From: Aradus depressus
Taxonomy: Eukaryota > Arthropoda > Insecta > Hemiptera > Aradidae
DNA: 64,000 nt
Assembly (NCBI GenBank): GCA_963662175.1
Contig: OY759224.1
Span: 28,839,489-28,903,488, forward strand
Direction of reading: 5' to 3'
Part shown: positions 41,440 through 51,705 of the stretch, in pieces
How the letters are laid out: each line of letters begins with the position of its first letter
Numbering within the stretch: position 1 is the first letter of the stretch
Position numbers and translations under genes: made by a program
Notes under the pieces: generated by a model
Seen by the model: the letters and a program-made list of their open reading frames with translations, nothing else
Database searches by the model: none
What the model was told of the DNA's origin: nothing

Positions 41440-42030
41440 TATCCGTGGCATCTATCCTGCCATGTCACAGGTAAGACTTCTTGACTTCTATAATATCTAG
41501 GTGTCTCTTAGGATTCCTCTTAGTTACCGAAGTTCCAGGATTCCTCTTAGTTACCGAAGTTCCAGGATTCCATCCTCCTAAACCTTGGAAACCACCCATC
41601 TTCGACTTCATGTTTTTCTCTCCACGACCTATCCAAAAAGACATCACTAATTTTTCTTCTTTCAACTGACGATGATTGACTTGTGACTTTTTTTTTTTCA
41701 AGCGGCGCCACAGTACATAATTTATTTTATTATTTATGAAAAATATCAGCATTATTATTTTAATCTTCCATTGCAATAACGCATACATAATCTCTTCGTT
41801 AATAGAAAAGATCTTTACGACTTACATTAGCATGTAAACGAGTACAGGGGGGCGTTTATGAGATTCCATATTTCAATTAAACTAGTATATCATTAATATT
41901 TCAGTATTAAAATAATACACTAACTATAATATTTTCTATATATTTTTTTATTCCAATATTTAATAAACATTGTGTATAATGCATATGTAAATTGTTCTTT
42001 ATCGAATAACGTTTTTCCTTATTTCTAAAA
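41440..42030. other. No gene; 27-bp tandem duplication at 41510-41571
   Basis: AGGATTCCTCTTAGTTACCG plus AAGTTCC is present twice, followed by a third partial start. The 107-codon minus frame over it is not recognised. The rest is AT-rich. Confidence 0.45.
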
Positions 42031-42172
42031 CAAAAGAAAAAAAAATCATAGATGAATCACCGAGAATATACTTCCCCAGCGAGAATTGAATTGTCCCTAA
42101 AACAACGTCCGATTTGGCTCAAAATCCATAAATATCATACATAGAGACTTCTTAATCAATATAAACAATTTA
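42031..42172 (-). repeat. R repeat end
   Basis: ATGAATCACCGAGAATATAC and TTCCCCAGCGAGAATTGAA open a worn minus-orientation copy cut by the SINE. Confidence 0.7.
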
Positions 42173-42498
42173 GAGGGCGCCGGTAGCTCAGTGGTATGGG
42201 TGTTTGCCTTTTGAGCTCAAAAGTGAGTTCGAAACCCGGCCGAGGTCCTTAGTTTATTTTATCTGGAAGGTAAAACAAACAAGCACGCCGTCCTTCGGAT
42301 AAACGTTAAGCGATGGTCCCGAGTCAGGTACTCGTTAAAGACCCCTGCCCTAGGTGAATAAAAATTTAGGGTAGACAAAATTTAGGACTCCCATAGTAGA
42401 CTCAGGCTCATGTCCACCAGAGTGACGAAAGAGTGCTCTGGTAGTAGGCGATATGACCTCGTAGTTAAAGCCCGGGTAAGAGTCATAAAACTTAACCT
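42173..42498 (+). mobile_element. tRNA-derived SINE, nearly complete
   Basis: Boxes A and B are present (AGTTCGAAACCCGGC). The private variants AGGTAAAACAAACAAGC and GATAAACGTTAAGCG are shared with the next SINE. The tail is AAAACTTAACC. Confidence 0.9.
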
Positions 42499-42662
42499 CT
42501 TATATAGATATTTGTATTTTTATTTTATATACTTAACTACTATAACTATAAGGAAGGTAAAACAAACAAGCACGCCGTCCTTCGGATAAACGTTAAGCGA
42601 TGGTCCCGAGCCTGTACGATGTCTAGTACTCGTTACAAGACCCTAAGGTGGATAAAAATTTA

Positions 42663-42930
42663 AGTGTAGAAGGAAATCGAGGTTCTGTCGTTTCGAAAAC
42701 TATTTATTTTCTTCTTCAGGGCCTTATAATGACTTGAGTGGATGTGTGTGGTGACGGTGTTGTGAGTTTGTGTGACACCTTCACCACACACATCCACTCA
42801 AGTCATTTTAAGGCCCTGAAGAAGAAAATAAATAGTTTTCGAAACGTTGGCCAAATTTTGCATTTTCTTTTACACGACAGAACCTCGATTTCCTTCTACA
42901 TTGAAAAGATACTGTCGACTATTAATCATT
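42663..42930. mobile_element. Hairpin (foldback) Penelope-like insertion
   Basis: Flanked by 9-bp AAAAATTTA at 42654-42662 and 42931-42939. The left arm (GTAGAAGGAAATCGAGG, GTTTCGAAAACTATTTATTT) is the inverse of the right arm. The left arm lacks a 30-nt piece of the right arm, from TTGGCC to the second ACG, as if deleted between two ACG triplets. The arms meet near 42765. A hammerhead-like core is in the right arm, and a truncated one in the left. Confidence 0.85.
42812..42852 (+). ncRNA. Hammerhead-ribozyme-like motif in the hairpin element
   Basis: Stem I GGCC/GGCC (42812-42815 with 42849-42852); core CTGAAGA plus A; stem II GAAAA...TTTTC with a 7-nt loop; GAA; stem III palindrome ACGT; T as the cleavage nucleotide. 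The GAAACGTTGGC word is widespread in animal Penelope-like elements. Confidence 0.65.
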
Positions 42931-43074
42931 AAAAATTTAGGGTAGGCAAAATTTAGGACTCCGACAGTCGGGCTCATGTCCCGAGAGTCACGAAAGAGCG
43001 CTCTGGTAGTAGGCGATATGACCTCGTAGTTAAAGCCCGGGCATGAGTCATAATAACTAACTATAAACAAATTC

Positions 43075-43420
43075 TTGTTAATAAATTCATTACATCGGTA
43101 GTTATTAGGATTTTGGAGTTCCCCCCTCATAGTTAAACTATTTACAAAAACCAAATTGTCCTATGTGTCTCTGAAAACGATAACTCCTGAATGAATGCAT
43201 ATGTGCATCTAAAACCTCATAGCGACGATACATATTGATTTTCAACCAAATCTGACAAAGAAAAGAAGTGGATTAGGGGGTGGCTTAACACAAAAAACAC
43301 TAATAACTGCCGTTGTAATGAATATATCGACATATTAGTTTGAGGATTCAGAAGTTATTGATTTTTGGCACAAACGGTCGATTAATTTTGGATGGAGTGC
43401 AAAACCTTAATTGATTAATT
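43075..43420. repeat. R repeat pieces, minus then plus
   Basis: ATTCATTACATCGGTAGTTA (minus) to about 43140, then plus modules: ATAACTCCTGAATGAATGC, TAACTGCCGTTGTAATGAA, CAAACGGTCGATTAATTTTG. Confidence 0.65.
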
Positions 43421-43424
43421 ATCT

Positions 43425-43817
43425 GGCGATGGTCCCGAGCCTGTAGAATGTCAGGTACTCGTTAAAGACACCTACCCTAAAAGAATACATGTAGGTTAGA
43501 CCAAATTTAGAACTCCCAAAGTAGAGTGAGACTCATGTCTGCGTGCTTGCCTTTTGAGCTCAAGATCGTGGGTTCGAAACCCGACCGAGTCCCTTCGTTT
43601 ATTTTATCTGTAAAATAAACTTAAGCACGCCGTCCTTCGGATAGGACGTTAAGGGATAGTCCCGATGTCATTTACTTAAAGACCCAAGGTGAATAAAGAT
43701 TTAGGGTAGGCAACATTTAGGACTCCCACAGTAGAGTCGGGCTCATGTCCTCCAGCGCTCTGGTAGTAGGCGATATGACCTAGTTAAGCCCAAGTATGAG
43801 TCACAATACTAACTACA
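43425..43817 (+). mobile_element. Two joined SINE fragments, head to tail
   Basis: A 3'-truncated middle piece (43425-43539, GCGATGGTCCCGAGCCTG to GACTCATGTC) runs straight into TGCGTGCTTGCCTTTTGAGC. That second copy has box B and continues to CACAATACTAACTA. The join falls at the shared word ATGTC/TGCG, suggesting recombination between copies. Confidence 0.8.
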
Positions 43818-44056
43818 TCTGACCCTTCCCTTTGAACAATTAGGAACTTTGAAAAAAAAAAATAATAAGTGACATGGTGTAAGCTGTTTTATTTTATTTT
43901 TCTATTTTAAAAAAGTGAGAAATTAATTAAAATAATACAAAGTTCTTTGTTATTGCCGTTATAACCATGTCGGGTGTTATATAGCGTAGACAAATGATAA
44001 CAACTTTTTTTAATGATCATTAAAATTTAAATTATATACATCTTGTATACGTTTTT
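43818..44056. other. No feature recognised
   Basis: A+T-rich; no frame or family words. Confidence 0.4.
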
Positions 44057-44070
44057 ACCTTTCCCAGCTG

Positions 44071-44400
44071 CTGAGGGCGCCGGTAGCTCAGTGGTATGCA
44101 TGCTTGTCTTCTGAGCTCAAGATCGTGGGTTCGAAACCCGACCGAGGCCCCTTAGTTTATTTTATCTGGGAGGCAAAATAAACTTAAGCACGCCGTCCGT
44201 TAAGCGATGGTCCCGAGCCTGTACGATGTCAGGTACCTACTCGTTAAAGACCCCTGCCATAAAAATTTAGCATAGACAAATTTTAGGACTCCCTCAGTAG
44301 AGTCGGGCTCATGTCCACCAGAGTGACGAAAGAGCGCTCTGGTAGTAGGCGATATGACCTCGTAGTTAAAGCCCGCGCACGAGTCATAAAACCTAACCTA
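44071..44400 (+). mobile_element. tRNA-derived SINE, near full length, CCTAA tail
   Basis: All blocks are present, with box A TAGCTCAGTGG and box B GGTTCGAAACC. The tail is AAAACCTAACCTA. A 14-bp TSD, ACCTTTCCCAGCTG, lies at 44057-44070 and 44401-44414 (its first bases may overlap the tail). Inserted into the terminal palindrome of an R copy. Confidence 0.94.
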
Positions 44401-44414
44401 ACCTTTCCCAGCTG

Positions 44415-44895
44415 TACTAAAAATAGGGGGTTATGTTATCGAAAAAAAATTTCTCTGATCCCCCTCTTCCCTTCAACCGATGTCGCGGAAAATTAATAAG
44501 TGTCGTCCTTATAGGGCTTTGAATTAACTTATGAAATTTCGTGCCGATACATTCATTACAACGACGTTAATAGAGTTTATATGTTAAGCTTCCCCTCTAA
44601 TCACCCTCTTGCATTTGGACAATTTGTCTGAAAATTAATAGGTGTCGTCCTTAAAGGGCTCTGGGTACATATATATAATATCGTGTCGATACATTTATTC
44701 TATCGATAGTTATCGCAGACACAGAGGGGGAAGTAAGACCTCAATAAGGATGACAACTGTAAATTATGAGTGAAATTTGCTGAAGGGAAATGGGAAGAAA
44801 TTCTAATAAATCCAAAGTTATATTTTATCCTATGTTTTCAGAGGGAGAGTGAACACTTACTTATTAAATTCACGCTGTGGAAGTACATGCTTCGA
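44415..44895. repeat. R repeat pieces, minus then plus
   Basis: Minus modules to 44710 (GCCGATACATTCATTACAAC, TCGTGTCGATACATTTATTC), then a plus ending (AGAGGGAGAGTGAACAC, ATTCACGCTGTGGAAGTACA). Confidence 0.65.
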
Positions 44896-45385
44896 AAATA
44901 TTAACGCCTGAGGCGAAACTTCAACATGGGCGGGCTCCGACCCTGAGGAGTGAGAGGATGACTATAATAACGTGTTAATAGACTCATAAACTATTCAAAT
45001 TTGGAAATAGAGACTTGGTCGAGGGGGGGGGGTATGCAAATTTGGTACGGACGGCTGTGAATCTTGGAACCGCGCCGCTCCAGTTCGCTCCGCTACGAGT
45101 TTCTCGCTGTAAAACTTCCCAAGGTCCGCCTACACAATCGGATTCCAAACTTTACGAGGACAAGTGCGGTAAATTTCAGTCCATTAACTGAGGGCCGCAG
45201 GCAGCTCAACTCTGCCAACTCTCTGCCCCTAAAAAACCATATTTCATCCTTTACTTTTTTTTTTTTTTTTTTACTTTTGGGATTTACGTTCATATGTTGT
45301 CCAACGAGAGGAGAAAGGATGGGCTTTGTGGTAACCACCAGGTTTTTTAATGTTAGGCATCCATAAATAGACGAATATGTTTTTA
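44896..45385. other. GC-richer segment, not recognised
   Basis: 45050-45240 is GC-rich for this window (CGCGCCGCTCCAGTTCGCTC) and keeps 80-100 codon frames open on both strands. Neither product is recognised. A G-run at 45024-45033 and a T-run at 45255-45272 flank it, as in hAT or MITE ends, but I found no TIR. Confidence 0.35.
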
Positions 45386-45389
45386 TTTC

Positions 45390-45690
45390 ATGGTTGATAG
45401 AGGGATGTAGTAATTTGGATTGAGTCCCCTCTGATCCTGGCCTTCCTTTATCCGATTTAACTGAAAATCACTAGGTGTTATCTTTAGAGAATCCGGGATA
45501 CATATAAAATTTCGTGTCGATACATCCATTCTATTGGAAGTTATTGTGTTCACAGTCTCACAGACATACATTTTTGCCATTTTTGGAATCAGAAGGTAAG
45601 AAAACATGAAAAAATCCGTTGAAAACTCAACTTCGAATTTCTGACCGGTTACATAACTTCCCCCATATTTGGGGTGAAAAATAAAAACAT
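45390..45690 (-). repeat. R repeat copy
   Basis: ATTTAACTGAAAATCACTAGG, TCGTGTCGATACATCCATTC, GTTATTGTGTTCACAGTCTC, TTCTGACCGGTTACATAACT: a clean 3' part. Confidence 0.8.
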
Positions 45691-45724
45691 AATAATAAAG
45701 AGGTATCAGTCCAACAATATAATA

Positions 45725-46255
45725 TACTAGCTGTAATACCCGGCATTGCCCGGGGAACTTTGACTTTTCTCCCAATATCTCCTATAAGGCTATTCAGTTC
45801 CTCGACAGTACATTCATGATGTTATAATTTTCAATTATTCATACGGAATAAGGCCTATAGTCCTTCAACTGTAGTAACGCTAACTTTGGAGCTAAAACTA
45901 ATTTATTCAAAAAGATTTCTCATTAATCGTTGCAATGGTTTTCGAGTTACAAAGATTGCGTGAGTGGATGCTGGGATGGACCAGGGGTTGATTAAAAAAT
46001 AGACCTTAACCTTCCGGTATATAAAACTTATCTATTCAAAAAGATTCCTCATTAATCATTGCAGTGGTTTTTGAGTTACAAAGATTGCGTGAGTGGATGC
46101 TGGGATGGACCAGATATTGAGGTACTAATACGCCTATAACCTTCCACAGACGATGACGAACAAATTAAAAAAAAAATTAATCAAATCCATGAAGCCGTTC
46201 GTGAGTTATAGCGGTACAACGCACAGACATTTTCAGCTTTATGTATATGATTATA
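45725..46255. repeat. Dispersed element with internal 120-bp duplication
   Basis: It begins ACTAGCTGTAATACCCGGCA, a start resembling a class of repeats common in arthropods, and ends in CGTTCGTGAGTTATAGCGGT, ACAACGCACAGACA. Inside, the block CTCATTAATCRTTGCARTGG followed by GAGTTACAAAGATTGCGTGA occurs at about 45921 and 46048. Class unknown to me. Confidence 0.5.
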
Positions 46256-47483
46256 TTTTATTTATACCACAACTAGTTTTGAATCTGAGTAAATAAACCA
46301 AAATTTCTTTTCAAAACACCAGAAATTACGGACTGTTACAATTCAAGTCAATACAATAAATAAGTTAAGTAAGATAATAAGTGATCAAATGTTAAGTGAC
46401 ATCAAAATGGACACTGAAAATACATAATATTATATAATATAATATATTATAAATTTTATTTATAGCTAATTACAGACTTGAAGTGAAAAAAACAGTTCGT
46501 AAATTTTAGTAAACATTTTTTTTAATGTATTCTGATTAAAAAATTTGATTTTTTAACAAGTTGTAATTGTATTTTGTTGTTCTATACTTGAACTCTAAGT
46601 GATAGATGTACTTAATTTCTTCTTTATTTGTAAATTATGAATACACTCTGACGGTCATCTGACCAAGAGGTCGTCTTTGGTATAATATTTTTGATTTTCG
46701 AATTATTAGTATTAGTAGTAAAGTCTTTATTCAATTAACATAATAGAAAATTACATACAACACATATATACAATAATGTGACCTTTTATGAAGACAAACT
46801 CAATGGCCTAAGCCGTCTTGAGGAGTCTAGATTTACATAAATAATATTATCTTATAAACTTATAATCTTATTTATTATAAACTTATTAACAACAAATTTT
46901 TCTTTTTAAAATACAAATAAAAAAAATTAATATATATATATATATATATATATCTTTGTTCCTATTTATTTATTTATTTAATTCACAGTTTCTGAAATCA
47001 GAATTATTTGTATATGTGTATTTTATTTATAAATATATAACGACATAATAATAATAATAGCCTTTTTATTTGCTTCCTTAAGGTTCACACTAATTATAGT
47101 AATAAATATACATCTATACAAATTGGAAACTAGGCCCATAAAGACATAAATAATAAAAAACTTAATATTTAAAACTTGTTGATTATAAGGATTTTCACAA
47201 CACTTGCCAGAACAGCTAGTGGCTTCAGCAACGTAACACAACAACGAACTAAAGACGCCGTTAAGAAGGCCAAGATAAATAATATGGGTATTGCCTGACT
47301 CTATCTTCGCCTAGTAGCTCATTTAACCTTTAAAATATGACCTAAGGTAATTGTGTATGAAGAGAGAAACAGAGGCGTGCTTGGAGGATGTTAAGTCCAA
47401 TCCAACCATAGATTACAGATTATTGCAAACTGTGATATTTCTGCATGCAAGCAGTCTAAAAATATTGCAGCTTATCCTCTAAA
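46256..47483. other. A+T-rich; likely antisense LINE tails; no gene
   Basis: Near 46700 (TTAGTAGTAAAGTCTTTATT) and 47045 (AATAATAATAATAGCC, TTTTTATTTGC) there are inverted simple-repeat tails beside T-rich 3'-end-like sequence, as antisense non-LTR 3' ends look. A TA microsatellite lies at about 46928-46954. No protein is recognised. Confidence 0.4.
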
Positions 47484-47494
47484 CACACATCTTA

Positions 47495-48272
47495 GTTGGT
47501 TATTATGACTCATGGCTCGGGCTTTAACTACGAGGTCATATCGCCTACTACCAGAGCGCTCTTTCGTCACTCTGGTGGACATGAGCCCAACTCTACTGTG
47601 GGAGTTCTAAATTTTGCCTACGGGATCATCGCTTAACGTACCAGCCGAAGGAGGGCGTGCTTAAGTTTATTTTACCTCCCAGATAAAATAAACTAAGGGC
47701 CTCGTCCGGGTTTCGAACCCACGACCATGAGGTTAGAAGGCACGCACGCATACCACTTAGCTACCGCCGCACAGTGTGAAATTTATGAGTTTTGATTTTC
47801 AAAATTCGAGCCCCCGCTCAATTTTTGATAAATTTGGATGAAACTAGGTGCAAAATATTTGTGAAAGCTGGCTTTTTATCAGGTAACTGCGGGTTTCACC
47901 CTCAAGGTCTTATATGCCAATTGACAGCTGCCAAAACCCCGCAAAAATTTTAAAAATTTGTAATTTTTTTTCGTCTAAGTTTAATTAAGTCGCTAACAAT
48001 TAACGAATTTTTACAACTTAAGTTAATGTTTTTTGGGTCGCTGATTACGAATTCAATATTTATTTTGGCCTAAAGTGGTCCACATTCAATATATTGGCTA
48101 TTTTTGCCACTGGTATATACTAGCTTGATTGTGAAACCCGCAGTTACCTGATAAAAAGCCTGCTTTCACAAATATTTTGCACCTAGTTTCATCCAAATTG
48201 ATTAAAAATTGAGCGGGGGCTCGAATTTTGAAAATCAAAACTCATAAATTTCACACTGTGCGGCGCCCTCAC
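47495..48272 (-). mobile_element. SINE (minus) split by a Transib-like MITE
   Basis: The SINE part runs from TTATGACTCATGGCTCGGGC at 47500 to the box A region at 47764, and its first bases (CGGCGCCCTC) are found after the MITE at 48261. A perfect 11-bp TSD, CACACATCTTA, lies at 47484-47494 and 48273-48283. The MITE came later. Confidence 0.93.
47770..48260. mobile_element. Transib-like MITE 2 with 130-bp inverted repeats
   Basis: The two arms (47770-47900 and 48130-48260) are near-perfect inverted repeats starting CACAGTGTGAAATTTATGAG. The 5-bp flanks are CGCCG and CGGCG, GC-rich and differing at one base, which matches the target preference known for Transib. After the heptamer CACAGTG come 22-23 bp and then CAAAATTC, an A-rich nonamer-like block. 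The interior of about 230 bp has no coding signal. Confidence 0.8.
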
Positions 48273-48283
48273 CACACATCTTA

Positions 48284-48895
48284 CCCACTCCATTAGTAAT
48301 AGATCGGATTCATCTACATTTAAAAAGCCCAATAGGTTTTCTATAATATACAATAAAATAATCATCGGTGAATCACCTGTTATATACTTCCCCAGTGGAA
48401 AACAAATTATTGAGCTCTTTCTCAATTTAAAAAAAAATAGAAGCGATCAAGAAATTATTTAATTGTAAAGATGACTGATGTAGTGATCGATTATTTCTTC
48501 AGGTTGCAAAATAAAAAAAGTCGTAATTGATTCACCGGCTATGTACTTCCCTAGAACGAATTAATCTAATAGTTTTTCGCTCCTCCTTCAAAACCAGTCG
48601 ACCGTTTGCGCTAATATTCAACACTTGACTTAATTAGGGGTTGACTTAATCCTCATACGGAATTTTGTGTCAATTCATTACATTGGCAGTTATTGGCGTT
48701 TTTGAAATGTGTCCCCTCTGATCCCCCCCTCCCCTTTAGCTGATTTAGCTGAAAATCGATGTGTTGTCCTTAGGGGGTTCTGTTAATATTGTTTTTATGT
48801 TAAACCTCCTCCCTAATCCTTCTCCTCCTTTTGGTCGATTTGGCTGAAAAACAATAAGTAGATGGCCGGATACACAATATAAAATTTCGTACTGT
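48284..48895 (-). repeat. R repeat pieces with a P end between
   Basis: ATCATCGGTGAATCACCTG at 48361 starts one copy. 48516-48895 is another with CGACCGTTTGCGCTAATATT, CATTGGCAGTTATTGG and GATTTAGCTGAAAATCGATG. Confidence 0.7.
48456..48515 (-). repeat. P repeat terminal fragment
   Basis: AGATGACTGATGTAGTG, ATTATTTCTTCAGGTTGCAA matches the outer end of the P foldback at 8.3 kb. Confidence 0.65.
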
Positions 48896-49325
48896 GAAAA
48901 ATTCTATTGGATTGCATGTTTGTGTGAACACGATAAATCTCGATAGAATGTATCGACACGAAATTTTATATGTGAATCCAGAACTCTCTATCAAATCGAC
49001 TCTACGGAGAGGGGGAGAAGGCTTTACTCATGCAACGATGATGTCGACATGAAATTTCATTTTTAAAGTGAAAACCCAATGAGGACATAACCTGTCAAAT
49101 TTCAGCAATATCGGCTGAAGAGGAGGGGGCTCAATTCAAAAATCCTAATAACTGCCGATGTAATGAATTTAGCGACACAAAATTTAGTATGAGGATTTAG
49201 GAGCCTCTATGTAAGTCATCAGTTGAATATTAGAGCAGACGGTCGACTGGTGTTGGAGGGGGAGCGAAAAGTTAATTGATTAATTCGTTCTGGGGAAGTA
49301 CATTGCCGGTGATTCACCGACGACA
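48896..49325 (+). repeat. R repeat copy with clean plus end
   Basis: ATCTCGATAGAATGTATCG, ATTTCAGCAATATCGGCTGA, CCTAATAACTGCCGATGTAA, GCAGACGGTCGACTGGTG, TTCGTTCTGGGGAAGTACAT and TGCCGGTGATTCACCGACGA: a good reference for the R plus end, abutting a T run. Confidence 0.88.
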
Positions 49326-49368
49326 ATTTTTTTTACTATTTTTACGATAAAGCACAGAAATTAACAAA

Positions 49369-49438
49369 GTGTTAAACATATCACATGTGATAAATATATA
49401 ACATGTGTTAAATATATCACATGTGATAAACATATCAC
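49369..49438. repeat. 18-bp tandem palindromic repeat, 3.5 units
   Basis: Units ACATATCACATGTGATAA, ATATATAACATGTGTTAA and ATATATCACATGTGATAA; ATCACATGTGAT is itself a palindrome. Confidence 0.85.
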
Positions 49439-50109
49439 AACACAAATGGGAAAGGCTGTGTAATGGATTTTTTTTTTTTTTTTTTCACGCCTCAAGATGA
49501 GGCAGAAGAAGAAAAGGGGGGGAAAAAAAATCCGTGAGGGCAATTTGTCGACATAATCCTGAGACAGCGGAGGGGTGGGAGGGGAGCCCATTTGTCTACC
49601 TGAGTCCCGACAGGTGGGGAATGGTACAGGATGAAGAGAAACAAGAAGGAAGGCGTGATCCCGAGGGAATTTAAGGGATTCTGAAAGATCTATCACCGAT
49701 TCATCTTGATTTGAATAGGTTTTTCAGGTTTTTCATTCGACAGGAAAAAAAAAAAAGAAAAAAAAAAAGAATTTAAATGAAGACAAGAGGAGCTTACGAC
49801 GTCGAAAATTGAACAAAAAAAAAAAAAAAAGAGAAAGAGTAATGACAGGTTTTCTGGAGACGCCGAAATTGGATTGGCCCTAAATATATAACTGCTTTCA
49901 GGGAAATCTCCCACTCCATTTGGTAATTTACGAAGGTTAAATTAACCAATTCATCCCCTTCAGAGAAGTTAACTAATTTTCCTTTCAATAAATGTTAATC
50001 TTAATAAATAAAAGTCTAAAGGGGTGGAATTCTTAAGTCGACTTCGAATTTCTATAGTTGGTCAAGTAATATTTTCTGTGTTTTTCTGAAAATGATAACG
50101 CCCTAATGT
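49439..50109. other. No gene; T and A homopolymer tracts
   Basis: Minus frames of 64-111 codons owe their openness to A/T runs. None is recognised. Confidence 0.4.
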
Positions 50110-50300
50110 TGTGAGAAGTGATTTTTTCACAGGTTGCATAAAAATGTAGGCTGACCTATCAGAGATTTTCAGCCGAATTGGGAGAGATTATGATGGGCTT
50201 AATTAAAAACTCCAATAACTGCCGAAGTAATGGATGTATCGTCATGAAATTTTATATCCATGATTCAGAATTCTCTATAGATTTTCAATTAAATCGGTAG
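50110..50300. repeat. P end fragment joined to R fragment
   Basis: 50110-50165: GTGAGAAGTGATTTTTTCAC, AGGTTGCATAA, the minus P end. 50166-50300: plus R module (AACTCCAATAACTGCCGAAG). Confidence 0.65.
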
Positions 50301-50630
50301 ATTGGTTTAAACCTCTAATGGTAAGGTGATGTAGGCGAGAACAAATGGTAAGGTGGGGTCTATTGGACTCCAATCGGATTTTCAAGCTTAAATTAAATCT
50401 TTTTAAATATTAATAATAACTCCAAAATTATTTTTTAAACAATAGGTAGTAATTATTCAGTCTAAGTATAAAAAAAGAAATGTAAGTAAACCTATTAGAG
50501 CTGGGATCGGTCGGATGTAGGATATAAACCACTGTTGTCAAATGTCATTTTGTGTTAATTATAAATAGCCGAACAAGTTTCTCTTCATCGGCATATGTGA
50601 TATTTGACGACCGGTCTCAGAACTGTTTTT
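50301..50630. other. No feature recognised
   Basis: GGTAAGGTG occurs twice near 50320-50355. Nothing else is recognised. Confidence 0.4.
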
Positions 50631-50635
50631 TGGCC

Positions 50636-50825
50636 TCTCGGGACACAGTCCTCGATCCGAACATCTTCTGCAGTGACCGGTAGCATCTATTCTCGGCCGA
50701 TATCCTCGCTTTGATGTCTTCTTTAACGTCGTTCCTTTCCGTGATAACGGCCCCCAGGTACTTGAAGCTATACCCGGTCAAACCTGCAACCTCCAAGTAC
50801 GAGTTCCTTGTCCTTTCCCGTCCAA
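50636..50825 (-). pseudogene. Non-LTR reverse transcriptase fragment (RTE-like)
   Basis: An open minus frame reads GYSFKYLGAVITERNDVKED, IKARISAENRCYRSLQKMF and GSRTVSREAKK. FKYLGAxIT with the following IKxRI is the segment just after the reverse transcriptase fingers/palm in RTE-type and related LINEs. About 63 residues survive without a stop. No catalytic YADD motif is included. The flanks are unrelated, so it is a short orphan fragment. Confidence 0.85.
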
Positions 50826-50929
50826 AACCTCCAAGTAATATCCTAAAATTTCTATTGTTATTGTCGAGAATAATTTGAGCTAGCAGTCGGAGTTTTCCAA
50901 TGTGGCGGTTTAATGAAACATAGCATTCT

Positions 50930-51020
50930 TGAGACCCTAAGCTGATGAATGAATCGATATAAAAAGCCCTAAGGGAGTGAGAGCGAAAATTTAACTAATT
51001 AATTCATGCGGAAGAGACAT
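50930..51020 (+). repeat. R repeat end fragment
   Basis: GGGAGTGAGAGCGAAAATTT and AACTAATTAATTCATGCGG correspond to the R plus end just before its GGGGAAGT. Confidence 0.55.
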
Positions 51021-51544
51021 TTTCATTTATAATGTCATGCTAGTTAAACAGTAGTTACTAAAAACGCAGAGTGAAGCTAAAAGAGAAAACTTGTGCAAAT
51101 ATTTGCATATAAACTGCCAATAACCAGAGGCTATTAAACTAAACAGTGCCTTTTCTTTTGAAGTTTCTTTCCATTTGACGAGTGTTTTGCTTGTTCAAAC
51201 AGTATTTACGTTATATTGAAGTCTCTCTTGGTTTTGATGTACGTACCGGGCAGGAAAATGTAGTATAAATATGAAAAAAACATCACAAAAAAAAAGTCTC
51301 ATGAAATTATGATCCAGACGGAGGAATTTGCTTTGTGAAGACTTTATTTTTGACGTTTTATCATGAAATATAAGAAATGAAAGAAGACATTACTTTCACA
51401 GAGAAGAAGGGAATATAAGTGAAGTCTGTCTGTTACTTTACCAGTGTAATGTAATAAAAAAGCGACCCGTTTCATTGATTTTTTAATAATAAATAATAAT
51501 ATGGGCCCATGATGTGCCAAAGATGACATTACTGGAGGAAATAC
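51021..51544. other. No feature recognised
   Basis: No frame or family words of note. Confidence 0.4.
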
Positions 51545-51705
51545 ACGGGACCAGACGTGTTAGGAGGCCGAAGCTGCGCATGATGCGAGGATCCTACTTG
51601 GAGTCAGGAACTGGAGGGCAGCTGGACTGGACCGAGACGACTGGCGAAGGCTGATCCTGGAGGCCTTGACTCGAAGATGAGTTGTTGCACCGATGATGAT
51701 GATGA
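51545..51705 (+). pseudogene. RTE-like 3' terminal fragment
   Basis: In one plus frame: LGVRNWRAAGLDRDDWRRLI, LEALTRR and stop, the ending typical of RTE-clade proteins, directly followed by GTTGTTGCACCGATGATGAT, a GAT-repeat tail as in RTE elements. Only about 40 codons remain. The copy is on the opposite strand from the 38.3 kb copy and keeps a better frame. Confidence 0.85.

Larger units (their letters stand above)
42552..43063 (+). mobile_element. SINE, 5'-truncated, split by a hairpin element
   Basis: It starts at GGAAGGTAAAACAAACAAGC, identical to the private variants of the upstream copy, so it came from it by local duplication. The SINE resumes at 42940 (GGGTAGGCAAAATTTAGG) after the hairpin and ends CATAATAACTAACTA. 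Confidence 0.88.

Noticed and set aside
50936..50965. Hammerhead core CTGATGAATGAATCGATA
   Set aside because: It has the CUGAUGA word but no GAA after a closing stem and no stem III; a chance match inside an R module.
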